Assembly: GCA_009789175.1 (NCBI GenBank)
Contig: CP046866.1
Location: forward strand, 1,054,001-1,118,000
Direction of reading: 5' to 3'
Origin: Salinibaculum litoreum
Lineage (GTDB): Archaea > Halobacteriota > Halobacteria > Halobacteriales > Haloarculaceae
Length of the DNA stretch: 64,000 nucleotides
A program made the position numbers and the translations under genes. The notes beneath the pieces were generated by a model. It saw only the letters and a list, made by a program, of their open reading frames with translations, did no database searches and was not told the DNA's origin. Shown in pieces: positions 1 through 9,144 of this stretch; position 1 is the stretch's first letter; each line of letters begins with the position of its first letter.

Positions 1-305
1 CCACTGAGCGGAAACTCTTCCACTACGTACGACACGTTCGGAATGATATTGCTCATCATTCATGGCTGGCTAAAGAATACACGTACGACGCTGTGTTTAC
101 TGCAGCAAGGGTTCAACTCTGTCTTATTGGGGAACTGGTACAGCGAGAAGCTGCTGCGGCAGGTCTTGAACTCCCCCAATCGCCTGAAGAGATTGATCCT
201 GAAACTGAATATATCGAGACAATCGAAGAAGACTATGGGTGGGAATATCAAGAGAACCAGTACTACTGGGAAACCGATACGCCGGACGAAATGCCGCCGG
301 TGTAG
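1..305 (+). CDS. C-terminal part of a HEPN-like protein (5' end outside window)
   Basis: The frame is open from base 3 to the stop at 303-305, so only about 100 C-terminal residues are visible and the gene begins before the window. Near the start it reads VRNDIAHHSW, an R-x4-H motif of the kind found at the active site of HEPN ribonucleases, followed by a helical stretch. The tail is very acidic and rich in Tyr and Glu. HEPN proteins are often toxin or defence RNases, but the fold is inferred from this motif alone. It converges with the dGTPase-like gene that follows on the other strand. Confidence 0.5.
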   Translation, partial: TERKLFHYVRHVRNDIAHHSWLAKEYTYDAVFTAARVQLCLIGELVQREAAAAGLELPQSPEEIDPETEYIETIEEDYGWEYQENQYYWETDTPDEMPPV

Positions 306-327
306 TTAACAATTCATTCGCAGAACT

Positions 328-2046
328 TCACCGGACGATTTCGTTCTGGAGGGAGCCTGGATTATCGCCAGTGAGGCGTTTGTGTAAGGCAACGACCTGT
401 GGTTCAGTCATAGATGCAATGAAGTCTGCAACGGCGCGTGCCTTCCGTTCTTCTGGTGTCTCTAATCCCTCTAAATAGACGCTATCATCTTCTAACCAGT
501 CTCGGTATGGTTTTGGAATCGCGGACCAACTGAGCTCATCTTTTCCTGCTTCGTCATACAGCGCGTCAAATAACTCGCGGATTACTTGTTGTTGGCCGCG
601 CTGTTGGGCCATCAGGGACGGTTGTCGAATCACGTAGTATTTCGTGATCTGCTGGAGAATGCTTAGTTGTTCATCCAGCCTCTGTGAGATTCGGAGCTCA
701 CATCCATCGTTGGTCTCCCGGAGCGTGGCGTATCGTTCATCGGGAGTTTCCTCTTCCAATTTCGACTGCGAAATGTCCTGTTGGTAGACGCGATTGAGAT
801 ACTCTTCAACTAAGAATGATGTGAACGCTTCAATTTCATCTCGCTGGTCTGGTGTCCCTTCGAATGGTTCGAGGAGAGTTGCAGATTCCCCAGTGATGAC
901 AACGGTCGTGACCAACGAAGTCACCACGCTGGTTGGAGTGGCAACCGATTCATCATATTCCAATGCGTCGTGGAGTTTTTGAAGTTCACGCCGTGGTGCG
1001 CTTTCGTACTCTCCGTCGTCAAGACCCTCCATATCTTGCTCATCTAATTCTCCGAGTGCTTCTCGAAGTAGTCGGTCGAGTGGGAGCCGGCCGTCCATAT
1101 AGAAGTCGGTCAAGTCGTGAATCGCATACGTAAGGTCGTCTGCATAGTCCATCAGACTCGCTGCAGCGGTGCGTCCGCTTTTTGAAATCGCACCTGATCG
1201 TGCCGCTTCTTGGATTTCTTCGTGGAGTCTGTGATCGTCTTTATAAAACCCAAATTTGTCGTCGGAACGTCCAGGGAGAGTTGCGGGTTCATCGGGCCAG
1301 TCCTCTGGGTCGGTGATTGATTCAGAGTCAGCGTTAAACCATTCACCACGACCGTATGGGTATTTTCCAACACCTAACAGAACACCGAGTGTGAGTGCCA
1401 ACCCAGTATTTGCTTCTCGGTGATTCGCAAGCCGTGTGAGGATTCTGAATGACTGGGCATTCCCTTCGAAGCGAATACCGGGGAGTCGATCATAGACTTC
1501 CTGCAGATACGCATCACTGATGTCGGCATCGTCAGGACTCACGCTGTCAGGCAGTTCACTATCCTCAGGAGGGTCAAGATCATTCTCACTCCGATACGGG
1601 TTTGTTTTTTCCTGGAGCAGGTCATCGAGAGTGGATTCAGCGAGATGACCAAAGGGAGGGTGACCTAAGTCGTGGGCTAGGCATGCTGCTTCAATTAAAT
1701 CCGGATCGATTTCCCGAGAGAGTGTTTCTGAATCGGGCTCTTGTCTAAGGATATATTCCGCGAATCTGCGTCCAACTTGGGCAACTTTGAGTGAGTGACT
1801 GAGACGATCGTGATAGAGATAGGATTCGCCAGCACGTGCGACCTGTGTTACGTCCTTCAGTCGCCGGAATTCTCGGGTGTATTTGACCCGGTCCAGATCC
1901 CGTTGAAACGAAAAGCGTCCGCTTAGATCCTCGGAGTCTTCTTCCGGTGTTTGTTTGACTGGTTTTAGTACTTGGACGCCCTCATCATCTTCCGATTCAG
2001 ATATGCCTAGTAATCGAGCGGTATACCAGTTAACGTCAGAAGACAC
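328..2046 (-). CDS. dgt: dGTPase-family HD-domain triphosphohydrolase
   Basis: 572 residues. The family hydrolyses dNTPs to nucleosides and tripolyphosphate, and relatives in bacteria and eukaryotes (SAMHD1 type) starve viruses of dNTPs. Visible motifs: FRRLKDVTQV (about 60-69), the first metal histidine in RLSHSLKV (H84), the HD pair in AHDLGHPPFGH (H125, D126), GNAQSFRILTRL, and a later aspartate in LMDYADDLTYAIHD. Length fits the family. It lies 12 bases after a small winged-helix gene on the same strand, so the two are probably cotranscribed. Placement in a defence-rich island suggests an antiviral or nucleotide-pool role; that part is inference. Confidence 0.85.
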   Translation of the reverse strand: MSSDVNWYTARLLGISESEDDEGVQVLKPVKQTPEEDSEDLSGRFSFQRDLDRVKYTREFRRLKDVTQVARAGESYLYHDRLSHSLKVAQVGRRFAEYILRQEPDSETLSREIDPDLIEAACLAHDLGHPPFGHLAESTLDDLLQEKTNPYRSENDLDPPEDSELPDSVSPDDADISDAYLQEVYDRLPGIRFEGNAQSFRILTRLANHREANTGLALTLGVLLGVGKYPYGRGEWFNADSESITDPEDWPDEPATLPGRSDDKFGFYKDDHRLHEEIQEAARSGAISKSGRTAAASLMDYADDLTYAIHDLTDFYMDGRLPLDRLLREALGELDEQDMEGLDDGEYESAPRRELQKLHDALEYDESVATPTSVVTSLVTTVVITGESATLLEPFEGTPDQRDEIEAFTSFLVEEYLNRVYQQDISQSKLEEETPDERYATLRETNDGCELRISQRLDEQLSILQQITKYYVIRQPSLMAQQRGQQQVIRELFDALYDEAGKDELSWSAIPKPYRDWLEDDSVYLEGLETPEERKARAVADFIASMTEPQVVALHKRLTGDNPGSLQNEIVR

Positions 2047-2058
2047 AATTCACACCAA

Positions 2059-2298
2059 TTACACGTCGGCTAGAGTTTCTGTCGCTCGCAGGTCTCCGTC
2101 TGCAGTTGGGGTCAGTTTACCCTTCAGTGTGAGCTGGCGGAGGCTCTCACGAACAGTCTCCGAGCTCTCATCAGTAGCGTCAGCCACATCCGAAACGATA
2201 GTCCACGGTTTTGCGGGGTCTTCTTGTACACGCTGAATCAGTCGCTCTGCGAGTTCTTCATCGAGATCTGAACCCCGGCTCACGTAGGACGGTGCCAT
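2059..2298 (-). CDS. Small winged-helix protein upstream of dgt
   Basis: 79 residues. The sequence has the look of a winged helix: helical N-terminus (LAERLIQRVQEDP), a recognition-helix-like segment SSETVRESLRQLTLKGKL and a short C-terminal wing (TADGDLRATE). It is the first gene of the transcript containing the dGTPase and could regulate it. The ATG at 2296-2298 is about 28-33 bases after a TATA box, giving an almost leaderless message. The family was not otherwise recognised. Confidence 0.7.
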   Translation of the reverse strand: MAPSYVSRGSDLDEELAERLIQRVQEDPAKPWTIVSDVADATDESSETVRESLRQLTLKGKLTPTADGDLRATETLADV

Positions 2299-2325
2299 CG
2301 TGTTTGAGATTATATTCGCCCCGAG

Positions 2326-2331
2326 TATAAA
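2326..2331 (-). promoter_or_regulatory. TATA box for the wHTH-dGTPase operon
   Basis: TTTATA on the minus strand, 28-33 bases before the ATG of the 79-residue winged-helix gene. This is the spacing expected for a leaderless haloarchaeal transcript. Confidence 0.55.
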
Positions 2332-2373
2332 TCTGTGGCCGCTAAGCGAAAATCGGTTCTTGAGATCACCGAG

Positions 2374-2664
2374 TTAAATGTTACAGTGGATGCGTAGATC
2401 CTTGTCGTCCGGGTTGTATGCTGGGCGATTTCCTTGGAATGTTTCGTCAGTGAGACTTAGATCTCCGATCTTTGCGACGGTGAAGAGTCTCCAGAATGGA
2501 GTACTACGGGAGTTGCTTCCTCCGGCGACTTGATACCCTCGTACTGATTCTTTGCCGCGCTTGCTGGTGCCGTGACAGTATGGTTCGACTTTGCGGTAGT
2601 GTCCGTCGTAGTGGAATTCGATTATGCGGTTTTCCTGAATTGCTTGGCAGATCTTGGAGGTCAT
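2374..2664 (-). CDS. Stand-alone WYL-like domain protein
   Basis: 96 residues. It begins with a helix (MTSKICQAIQENR) followed by IIEFHYDGHYRKVEPYCHG, then RGYQVAGGSNS, WRLFTVAKI and LTDETF, the usual strand order of WYL-like ligand-sensing domains. The DNA-binding part normally attached is absent, so this is either a minimal sensor/nuclease-associated partner or a remnant. WYL proteins often regulate defence loci. About 250 bases of AT-rich DNA separate it from the divergent mre11 operon. Confidence 0.6.
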   Translation of the reverse strand: MTSKICQAIQENRIIEFHYDGHYRKVEPYCHGTSKRGKESVRGYQVAGGSNSRSTPFWRLFTVAKIGDLSLTDETFQGNRPAYNPDDKDLRIHCNI

Positions 2665-2914
2665 ACGTCTTGCTGTTACAGCAACAATCCGTATGAAGCT
2701 CCGCCATCCATAGTGAAAGTAGAGTGCTTAGTGGCTTTGAGGTTCTATATTTCTGTACATTTGTGATGGGCTACATTGTATGTCGTCTTTACTTCACTTT
2801 CACTCTGGTTGGATGATGTTTAATAGTCGTCCGGTTACATGTAGTCACATACTTTCAGGCCCGTGATTTGGTAGTACGCTTGGCTGAACAAGTACCCTCC
2901 ACAACACACTAATC

Positions 2915-4432
2915 ATGCTGACACTCACGCACATCGCTGATACGCATCTTGGCCATCGACAGTATGGATTGAAACAACGCGAGGACGACATGGTCTCGAC
3001 CACGCGTGCTGCGTTCCAAGAGATGATCGAGGAACGCGGAACCGATGCGATTCTGTTACCGGGTGACCTGTTCCATTCGCGGGATTTGCGGCCGAAGATC
3101 CTGCATCAGATCGAACAGGAACTTGAACGAATCCCTGATGAGGTGCCGGTGTTAGTCTCGCGTGGGAACCACGACGAGAACCTGACGCCGCGTGACGTGA
3201 CGTGGCTGAATTACCTACATCGACGTGGACACATCGTGTTCTTGCAAGCTGAACTGAATGCGGACGCAGAGACAGCGTGGTTCAACCCGTACGATCCGGA
3301 CGAACCAGGGCAGTCAGCCGGTTTCTACGATATCGATGTTGATGGACTGGAGGAGCCAGTGCGCGTGTTCGGCCTGCAGTGGCGCGGCGCGAAGACCGAC
3401 CAGGCGCTCCAGCAAGTGGCGAATGGGATTCAGGAGACGAATGAGATGCATGGTGAGCCGGCGTGGACCGTGTTACTGGCGCATTTCGGGATGGAAGACG
3501 AGGTGCCGACGCTTGGCGGGACAGTAACTCATGGCGAGCTGCGAGACGTGAAAGATGTCGTGGATTACCTGGCACTCGGGCACATTCACAAGCGGTACGA
3601 GTCGGGTGGGTGGATCTACAATCCCGGGTCGCCGGAAGCTCATAACACGCGGGAAGGGCGGTCTGAGTGGGAGCATGGCTACTACTCAGTCACACTCAAC
3701 GCCGGAGAATCCGAGGCTGGTGGTGACGTGGTTGGGTGCGACGTCGCGCATCACTCGACGAAGCGACGGCCGTACTACCGGGTTGAATTCGACGTGACGT
3801 CCTACGAGTCACCCGGTTACCTCGAAACCGCGTTTCAGGAGCACGTTCAGGATGAGCAGGCTGCGATGACAGAGTACTGCAGTCAGGACGCGTTCACGGC
3901 ACAGGGTGAGCCGCGAGAACCGATTATCGACCTTCGGTTCACGGGGACGTTGCAGTTCAACCGTGGAGATTTTCGGACAGATGAGCTTGCGGAGTGGGTG
4001 GAAGGCGCGTGCGACGCGTTGTACGTCCAGGTGAATACAGGGATTCGGACGGCGAACGTGCAGCAACTCCTCTCGGAGATTGACGAGGACGAAGTGTTCA
4101 AGGATGGGCAGTTGAACACGGCTGCGTTAGAAAACCGCGTTTTCGAGACGATTGCGAAGGAATCGATCTACGATGACCACGCAGCCGATGTCGCTGATGT
4201 GTTAGGGAACGCTCATCAGATGGCTCAAGCTGGCGAAGCCGTTGAGGACATTCGTGACTCCGTGAGTTCGGCGCGCCAGGAGTTGTTCCCAGAGCTGACA
4301 GACGACGTCGTGCTGGACATTGAAGAAGATCCGTTCGCCGATGCCGACACAGGCGAGGAAGCGTCTGATAACACGACAGAGGGCGACAAAGCAGACGTAG
4401 AGACGGATGCAGGGGAGGTGGTGGAGCAATGA
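2915..4432 (+). CDS. mre11: Mre11/SbcD-family DNA repair nuclease
   Basis: 505 residues. Mre11 is a Mn-dependent phosphoesterase that nicks and resects DNA ends with Rad50. The phosphodiesterase signatures are in order: ADTHLGH (D9, H11), LLPGDLFHS (D51), SRGNHDE (N85, H86), LLAHFGM and LALGHIHKR. The C-terminus is an acidic tail of about 40 residues. The stop overlaps the rad50 start (ATGA at 4429-4432), so translation is coupled. It heads a five-gene operon that also holds nurA and herA. In a defence-like island it may be a second copy of the housekeeping enzyme; the rest of the genome is not visible. Confidence 0.9.
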   Translation: MLTLTHIADTHLGHRQYGLKQREDDMVSTTRAAFQEMIEERGTDAILLPGDLFHSRDLRPKILHQIEQELERIPDEVPVLVSRGNHDENLTPRDVTWLNYLHRRGHIVFLQAELNADAETAWFNPYDPDEPGQSAGFYDIDVDGLEEPVRVFGLQWRGAKTDQALQQVANGIQETNEMHGEPAWTVLLAHFGMEDEVPTLGGTVTHGELRDVKDVVDYLALGHIHKRYESGGWIYNPGSPEAHNTREGRSEWEHGYYSVTLNAGESEAGGDVVGCDVAHHSTKRRPYYRVEFDVTSYESPGYLETAFQEHVQDEQAAMTEYCSQDAFTAQGEPREPIIDLRFTGTLQFNRGDFRTDELAEWVEGACDALYVQVNTGIRTANVQQLLSEIDEDEVFKDGQLNTAALENRVFETIAKESIYDDHAADVADVLGNAHQMAQAGEAVEDIRDSVSSARQELFPELTDDVVLDIEEDPFADADTGEEASDNTTEGDKADVETDAGEVVEQ

Positions 4433-7140
4433 GAATCACCGAAGTTGCGTTGGAAGATATCAAGTCGTATGAGGATCGGACTGTCGTGCCGATCGAAGGC
4501 GGCGTGACGGCGATTCTCGGTGAGAACGGTGCAGGGAAATCGACGGTTCAGGAGGCCATCGGGTTCGCGTTGTTCGATTCGCTCCCGTTCAACAACAAGG
4601 AGTTCGTGCGGGAAGGCGCGAGTTCAGGAACGGTCGAAGTCACGTTCGAGCAGGACACGCAGAACGGGACGGACCGGTACAGAGTTGTTCGGTCGGTCGG
4701 CCGGTCGAAGTACGGTGTACACCGGTATAATCCTGATACTGACGAGTGGATCGATCAGGACATCGATTCTAAGACACAGTTGGTGGACTGGTTGTGTGCG
4801 CGCTTCGATGTTGAAGATGGAGACGAACTTAGCAGTCTCTGGAGTTCCAGTATCGGGGTCCCCCAAACGCGATTCCTCTCGGACTTCTCGCAAACGCCTC
4901 GAAATCGCAAGGCAACGTTCGATGCGCTCCTGAATCTGGACGCGTACGAGGAGTCGTGGGAGACGCTCAAGGACGTGCCGGACGCAATCGAGAGTCGGAA
5001 GCAGGATCTCCGTAGGGACATTGATACGCTCACCGGCGAGGTACAAGGGTTGCCGGACGAGCGAGCGGAAGCGGAGTCGTTGGCCGATGACGTTGAGGAA
5101 ATTGAAGCCGGGATCGAACGGAAAACTGGCGAGTTGTCGGAGAAAGAAGAAGAGTACGAAGAGTTGGAAGCTGTTGAAGAGGAAATAGACCGCCTTGAGC
5201 AGGAGGTTGATTCGCTGGAAGGGGACATCGACTCGACTAAAGACAATTTGGGGACGGCGAAGGAGGAACTTACGGCTGCTGAAGAGGCACAGGAGAAGTG
5301 CGAGGCGAACCGCGAGGGGTACCGTCTGTACAAGGAAGCACGCGAGCGGCAGGATGAGTTAGAGGACCAAGAGACCGAACGGGACGCACTCGTTGAGGAT
5401 CGAGACGAACAAGAAGACACGATCCAGGCGATCGAATTCGAGGTCGAACAACTGGAAGAGGACTTGGAAGAACTGGAGGCTGCTCGGGAGACGTTGGAAT
5501 CGCGTGAAGCGGAGAAGAAGCGGTATGAGGAACTCGATGACCGTATTGAGTCGCTGAAAGACCGCGAGGACGACGTCGATGCGTTAGAGGAAGAAATCGA
5601 ACAGTTGGCCGAGAAAATCGAATCGAAAGAGCGCGAGGTCGAGGCCAAAGAGGAGACGATCGCAGAAATAGAGGACGAGTGGGAAGCGACGACGGATCCG
5701 GAAGCGCTCTCCGAAGAGATCAATAACCGGGAGGCGAGCCGGAAGCAACTTGAGAGCGAGCGTGAGCGGCTTGAAGAACAGTTAGACAGGTTGCGTGACA
5801 CGGATGTTGATGCGCCGTGCCCGACGTGTGACCGCCCGTTAGACGAGGATCACCGGTCGAAGACGATTGAGCAGCGTGAAGCCCGCATCGAGGAAATCGA
5901 AGCGGAACGTGAGGAACTCGCCGAGGAACTTGATGTGTTGCGTGAGCGGCGTGCCACGGCGCGAGAGGTCAAGCAGCGCGTCGATAAGCTCCCTGTGCAT
6001 CGAGACAAAATCGAGTCGTTGGAAGGTGAGATCGAAGACCTTCGCGCCGACAAGGAAGAGACAGAGGCGGAGTTAGCGGACTTGGAAGACGAATTGGCGG
6101 ATCTCCCAGATCTCGAAGCCGAGAGAGATGACTTGGAGGAGGGGTACGACGAGTATCAGACTGCTGAATTCCGAGTGAAGGAGCATGCTGATGTCCCTGA
6201 TGAGTTGGAGGAAAAACGGGCGGAACTAGAGGAGGAGCAGTCGGCGCTGGCGGAGATTGAAGACGAGTTAGAGCAGTTCGAGGGCTTGGATGAGGAGTTG
6301 GAGGAAACCAAGGAAACGCTGGAAGAGACGGAGTCGGCACATCAGACGTATATCAAGCACGAGCAGCAAGCCTCGCAAGTGGAGGAGCGGCAGGAGAGAG
6401 TCGAAGACCTGGAGAGCGAGCTTTCAGACCTCGAAACGAATCTCGAAGAGACGGAGGTAGAGCTAGAGGAGACGAAAGCGTCGTTCGATGAAGAGCGATT
6501 CGAGACGTTGGACTCAGATATTGAGGAGCTCAGGGAGGAACTGGCAGGTGATCGGCGGTCGTTAGAGCATAAAGAGGAGAACCTGGAGGAGGTTCGTGAA
6601 ACGATCGAAGAGCTGGAGACGAAGCTTGAGAAGCGTCAGGAGAAACTCCAGCAGGTGAAGGAACTGAAAGCGGACCAGCAGTTCGCCGATTGGGTGCGGG
6701 AGAACGTCCGCGAGGCCGGGCCAAAAATGCGGGAGATTATCACCGACCGGATTGGATCCCGGGCGAATGAGTTGTTCCGGTCGATCCGCGGCGCGTCGGC
6801 TGAGACGCTGGAGTGGACGAGCGACTACGAAATCGTCGTGCACGATGCGGATGTCCGAAAGTCATTTTCGACGCTGAGTGGCGGGGAGAAGATGGCAGCT
6901 GCACTTGCGGTGCGGCTGGCGATTCTCGAACAGTTAGCGTCCGTGGGGATCGCGTTCTTGGACGAACCGACGGCGAACCTTGACCGTCAAAAGAAACGGA
7001 ATCTGGTCACCCAGCTCAAACAGCTGGATAGCTTCGAGCAACTCACGGTGATCAGTCACGACCAGACGTTCGATTCGATGACTGACTACACGATCACCAT
7101 CGAGAAAGACCGGCAGACATCGGAGGTGTCGGTCAATTAA
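4429..7140 (+). CDS. rad50: Rad50/SbcC-family ATPase
   Basis: 903 residues, normal for Rad50. N-terminal Walker A (LGENGAGKST, about 30-39), two long Glu/Lys/Arg-rich coiled coils, a central zinc hook CPTCDRPL near residue 463, and a C-terminal ATPase half with the signature LSGGEKMAAAL and Walker B IAFLDEPTANLD. It partners Mre11 in ATP-gated end processing. A Shine-Dalgarno-like GGAGGTG at 4414-4420 inside the end of mre11 precedes the ATG by 8 bases. The final A of its stop is the first base of the nurA ATG (TAATG). Confidence 0.93.
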   Translation: MRITEVALEDIKSYEDRTVVPIEGGVTAILGENGAGKSTVQEAIGFALFDSLPFNNKEFVREGASSGTVEVTFEQDTQNGTDRYRVVRSVGRSKYGVHRYNPDTDEWIDQDIDSKTQLVDWLCARFDVEDGDELSSLWSSSIGVPQTRFLSDFSQTPRNRKATFDALLNLDAYEESWETLKDVPDAIESRKQDLRRDIDTLTGEVQGLPDERAEAESLADDVEEIEAGIERKTGELSEKEEEYEELEAVEEEIDRLEQEVDSLEGDIDSTKDNLGTAKEELTAAEEAQEKCEANREGYRLYKEARERQDELEDQETERDALVEDRDEQEDTIQAIEFEVEQLEEDLEELEAARETLESREAEKKRYEELDDRIESLKDREDDVDALEEEIEQLAEKIESKEREVEAKEETIAEIEDEWEATTDPEALSEEINNREASRKQLESERERLEEQLDRLRDTDVDAPCPTCDRPLDEDHRSKTIEQREARIEEIEAEREELAEELDVLRERRATAREVKQRVDKLPVHRDKIESLEGEIEDLRADKEETEAELADLEDELADLPDLEAERDDLEEGYDEYQTAEFRVKEHADVPDELEEKRAELEEEQSALAEIEDELEQFEGLDEELEETKETLEETESAHQTYIKHEQQASQVEERQERVEDLESELSDLETNLEETEVELEETKASFDEERFETLDSDIEELREELAGDRRSLEHKEENLEEVRETIEELETKLEKRQEKLQQVKELKADQQFADWVRENVREAGPKMREIITDRIGSRANELFRSIRGASAETLEWTSDYEIVVHDADVRKSFSTLSGGEKMAAALAVRLAILEQLASVGIAFLDEPTANLDRQKKRNLVTQLKQLDSFEQLTVISHDQTFDSMTDYTITIEKDRQTSEVSVN

Positions 7141-8405
7141 TGCCGATCGATAAACGCGGTGTCGCGTCTGAATTGGAGGCGAACGTTGGCACGATTAAGA
7201 CGTATCTCGAAGACGATACGGGGATCGTTGAACGGTATCAAGACGCGTTTCAGCGGTTGCCCGACGAGTGGACGAGCGCTGAGATTCGAGCGTCGCTTCA
7301 GGACGCGTCATATCCGGGGGCGTATCCAACGGACGATTTTGATGACGTGGATAGTCTCATCGTCCCGTACCCGGAGAGTGACGGGTGGGAGAATCACGAG
7401 GAAGTGAACCAGTGGGCGCGCGATATTATTCGTGACGTGCCGGTGATGGCTGTCGATGGGTCACAACTCCCGCCGACAACGCAATTCAACGTTCCGCTCG
7501 CGTACGTCCAAGCGGCATGGGCAGTCAACCATCATCACACAGAAGGGAGGCTTGATCGCGGTGTTGAGGGGCGACTCCTGACGCCTGACGAGGTCACACA
7601 GGAATCAGAGGACGGGGACTACCGGTTTGTGGATTCCCAACTCGTGGGCCATCACCGGTTCGAACACGAAGGACAGCTACTTATCGACCAACTCTCGGAG
7701 TTAGCTGACGCGCGTGATGCAGGTGACATCGACAACACGCCGGTCGTGTTCTACGACGGGCCGTTGATCGCATCGTTTGCGAACCCGTTGAAGCCGGAAA
7801 CCCGAGAGCGATACATCTCCACGCTGAGTCGAGTTATTGCAGCGAGTCAGCACCACGAAATCCCCCTGGTCGGGTACGTTGCAGGGTCGAGCGCGACTGA
7901 ACTCGTGAAGATGACGCGACTCCTGTTACGCGACGAGTTCGGGACAGATCGCGTTATCCCAGATGCGCACGTCCTGACGGAGTTAATGAGCCCGTGGGGC
8001 GACACCACAATCCCGTTCATCTCAAAACGAGATGGGAGCATCGACGCGTTGCAGACCACGTACAACGGTCAAACGTACGAATTCCGCGATGACATCTTGT
8101 TCTCGTACCTGAACGTGCCGCCAGGCGCTGGACTCGACCGACTCGAATTCCCCGGGTGGCTGTGCCGCAGTAACGGCCCCGACGGGTACGAATCAATGTA
8201 CGAGTACACCATTGACATTGTCCGGGCAGAAGCAGGCATCGGACGTGGCTATCCCGAAATCCTCCAACAGGCCGATAGCGACGCTGTGTTAGACCATCAG
8301 GACCGGCAACAATTCCAGCGCGTCGTCCAACGCTGGGCAGAATCGAACGACGTGCCGCTGGAATGGGACGCCAAAGCACTAAGCAAGGAACTTCGCCGAC
8401 GATGA
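7140..8405 (+). CDS. nurA: NurA 5'-3' nuclease
   Basis: 421 residues. NurA is an RNase-H-fold nuclease that works with the HerA translocase to make 3' overhangs. Key motifs: VMAVDGSQ (D106), the FYDGPL motif (about D206), GYVAGSSATELVKMTR, and a C-terminal block ending in QRVVQRWAESNDVPLEWD. The start overlaps the rad50 stop by one base. Being between rad50 and herA is the arrangement known from thermophilic archaea, where the four proteins cooperate in end resection. Confidence 0.88.
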   Translation: MPIDKRGVASELEANVGTIKTYLEDDTGIVERYQDAFQRLPDEWTSAEIRASLQDASYPGAYPTDDFDDVDSLIVPYPESDGWENHEEVNQWARDIIRDVPVMAVDGSQLPPTTQFNVPLAYVQAAWAVNHHHTEGRLDRGVEGRLLTPDEVTQESEDGDYRFVDSQLVGHHRFEHEGQLLIDQLSELADARDAGDIDNTPVVFYDGPLIASFANPLKPETRERYISTLSRVIAASQHHEIPLVGYVAGSSATELVKMTRLLLRDEFGTDRVIPDAHVLTELMSPWGDTTIPFISKRDGSIDALQTTYNGQTYEFRDDILFSYLNVPPGAGLDRLEFPGWLCRSNGPDGYESMYEYTIDIVRAEAGIGRGYPEILQQADSDAVLDHQDRQQFQRVVQRWAESNDVPLEWDAKALSKELRRR

Positions 8406-8478
8406 TTCATCACCACACCCCACACGCACCAGCAGGATGCACCGCGCGACAACCAGACGACAATATGGAGACGGAACT

Positions 8479-9144
8479 ATGACAGACACTCCACCGGACG
8501 GAGAGAGTCCGGATATCGATTCGTGCGTTCGGATTGGCAGCATCGTGTCCTCGAACAGCCACTTGGATTACGTCGTCGAGGTCTACAAGGAACGAGACTG
8601 TGATCGCCCACCGGAGCTTCACGAGCGCGAGTTCGGGCAACCAGTCTTCATCAAGAAAACCGTCAACGGAACTGAGCACGCAGTCATTGGCGTAATTTAT
8701 GACACGCAGTTAGTCGATCCTGATCAGGGGCGGACTGGGCCGCGGTTAGCGCAGGACGACCAGGCTCAATTCACGCCGGGGTACATCGAAGAGCGCACCA
8801 CGCTCGCTGGCGTGGCGCTTCTCGGTACTGCAGAAATCGCCGAAGACGGGGCAGTACAGGAGCCAACGCATCAAATGCCGCGGTGGACGTTAGAAGTTGA
8901 GGATACCGTCTTCCACTGTCCGGATCAGGTCACGGTTTCCTTCCATACCATCGATGAGCAGATTCAGCTGGCGTACATGGATCGGCTCTTGGATATTGCT
9001 GGTGACCTCGGGTCGGAGGTCATCGTCGCACTAATCGACCGATTGCGAGGGGTGCTACCGGAAGACGATCCGAACCACCGAGTACTAGATGTGGTTGAAC
9101 AGAACGTGCAGTGGCAAGCGCGTGAGCAGCGAGGGCTGGTCTAA
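8479..9144 (+). CDS. HAS-barrel-like protein encoded between nurA and herA
   Basis: 221 residues from the ATG at 8479, preceded by GGAG; an upstream in-frame ATG at 8437 is less likely. The N-terminal half (CVRIGSIVSSNSHLDYVVEV, then a strand-rich segment ending VIGVIYDTQLVDPDQG) resembles the HAS barrel at the start of HerA-type ATPases, but no Walker motifs follow. The C-terminal half is helical. Its stop shares a base with the herA ATG (TAATG). It may be an adaptor of the HerA hexamer. The family assignment is inference from the HerA resemblance and the context. Confidence 0.6.
   Translation: MTDTPPDGESPDIDSCVRIGSIVSSNSHLDYVVEVYKERDCDRPPELHEREFGQPVFIKKTVNGTEHAVIGVIYDTQLVDPDQGRTGPRLAQDDQAQFTPGYIEERTTLAGVALLGTAEIAEDGAVQEPTHQMPRWTLEVEDTVFHCPDQVTVSFHTIDEQIQLAYMDRLLDIAGDLGSEVIVALIDRLRGVLPEDDPNHRVLDVVEQNVQWQAREQRGLV

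Noticed and set aside
4755-5801. 348-codon Ser-rich minus-strand ORF
   Set aside because: Antisense of the rad50 coiled coil; its Ser/Arg low-complexity composition reflects GAG/GAC-rich codons on the other strand.
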